Shown here: piece after piece, positions 21,406 through 22,005 of the stretch | How positions within the stretch are numbered: position 1 is the first letter of the stretch | How the letters are laid out: the number at the start of each line of letters is the position of its first letter | NCBI GenBank assembly: GCA_046731855.1 | Contig: JBKPLX010000194.1 | Coordinates: forward strand, 1 to 22,005 | DNA length: 22,005 nt | From: Udaeobacter sp046731855 | GTDB lineage: Bacteria; Verrucomicrobiota; Verrucomicrobiia; Chthoniobacterales; UBA10450 | Direction of reading: 5' to 3' | Program-made: the position numbers and the translations under genes | Notes under the pieces: generated by a model | The model's input: only the letters and a program-made list of their open reading frames with translations | Database searches by the model: none | What the model was told of the DNA's origin: nothing

Positions 21406-22005
21406 TGCGCGGCCGATGGCTGCGGCAACGGCGCGAAGACGCGGGACGAGCTCCGCGAAAATCTCCGGCGTAAGCGCCTGATTGCCGTCGCTCTTGGCCA
21501 TCTCGGGGGAATCGTGCACTTCAATCATGAGCGCATCTGCGCCGGCAGCGACTGCCGCCAGGCACATCTGTGGAACAAATTCTCTCACACCGAGAGCGTG
21601 CGTTGGATCGACGATGACCGGCAGATGCGTTTTCGCCTTCAAGATTGGAACAGCGCTTAGATCGAGCGTGTAGCGGGCCGCTGTCTCGAATGTTCGAATG
21701 CCGCGCTCACAGAGAATTACGTTTGGATTCCCTTCGTTGAGGATGTATTCGGCGCTCATCATCAAGTCGTAAATTGTGGCGCTGAACCCGCGCTTAAGGA
21801 GCACGGGAAGGCTACTTCGGCCCACTTCTTTCAAGAGCGAGAAATTGTGCATGTTACGGGTGCCAACCTGAAGACAGTCCGCATACTTTTCGATCATCGA
21901 GAGATCGCGCGGATCCATGACTTCAGTGACTACGGGCAAGCCGGTTTTCGCGCGCGCTTCCGCGAGGAAACGGAGTCCGTCTTCGCGTAGCCCTTGAAAG
22001 CTATA
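21400..22005 (-). CDS. aroF: 3-deoxy-7-phosphoheptulonate (DAHP) synthase, partial
   Basis: DAHP synthase joins phosphoenolpyruvate and erythrose-4-phosphate, the first step of the shikimate pathway. About 200 C-terminal residues are present; the frame stays open to the right edge, reading YSFQGLREDGLRFLAEAR before LPVVTEVMDP, so the start is outside the window. Type I-beta motifs are seen: YSFQGL, VTEVMDPRDLSMIEKYADCL, QVGTRNMHNFSLLKEVG, PVLLKRGFSATIYDLMMSAE, CERGIRTFE, TLDLSAVPILK, LPVIVDPTHALG, and ALMIEVHDSPEMAKSDGNQAL. The His, Glu and Asp of these last motifs are the usual metal ligands. KdsA is less likely because of the CERGIRTFE and SDGNQAL wording. The gene probably belongs to the same minus-strand run as mfd. 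Confidence 0.92.
   Translation of the reverse strand, partial: YSFQGLREDGLRFLAEARAKTGLPVVTEVMDPRDLSMIEKYADCLQVGTRNMHNFSLLKEVGRSSLPVLLKRGFSATIYDLMMSAEYILNEGNPNVILCERGIRTFETAARYTLDLSAVPILKAKTHLPVIVDPTHALGVREFVPQMCLAAVAAGADALMIEVHDSPEMAKSDGNQALTPEIFAELVPRLRAVAAAIGRAL

Overview
The window looks like a piece of chromosome from a soil-type Verrucomicrobiota (Chthoniobacterales / 'Candidatus Udaeobacter'-like). This is an inference from secreted proteins with a shared FFNxRxLI N-terminal segment and Pro-Thr tails, from short repeats at the 3' ends of genes, and from weak or absent Shine-Dalgarno sequences. No database search was possible. No rRNA, tRNA, CRISPR array, transposase or integrase is visible.

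Left part (1-4952): three secreted-type proteins. They are a partial protein with a Pro-Thr/Arg tail (+), a 704-aa tandem Asp-box beta-propeller protein (+), and a convergent 681-aa Asp-box protein (-) whose propeller is joined by a PT linker to a C-terminal Fn3-like domain. Centre-left (5089-8349): a two-gene minus-strand operon for an ATP-citrate-lyase-like enzyme, one subunit SucC-like with an extra C-terminal domain and the other SucD fused to citrate synthase. Next comes a TolB-like/TPR membrane protein (+) broken by a one-base frameshift (8510-10563).

Centre (10673-13808, minus): an ABC-2 type permease, pdxA (vitamin B6), and a Tat-exported MSOX-type FAD amine oxidase. Divergent from these (13875-15884, +) is a polytopic membrane protein with histidines in its membrane segments and a TPR tail of about six repeats.

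Right part (minus strand): aroF (partial), then mfd, which overlaps a SurA-like PpiC chaperone gene by 4 bp. Downstream is a short accessory island that looks like an integron gene cassette without an integrase. It has a GTTAGAT core site, a small gene starting inside that core, a ~126-bp attC-like site ending in GTTAGGC, and a second small secreted-protein gene starting 10 bases later.

Non-coding structure is the most distinctive part of the window. One interspersed repeat family (arm about YTGTAGC(C/G)..., often as facing pairs) sits at or in the 3' ends of several genes and supplies the stop codons of pdxA and aroF. A different 69-bp palindromic element is inserted in frame in the RNA-polymerase-interaction domain of mfd. 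Heptamer and hexamer tandem repeats occur in and between genes, including inside pdxA.
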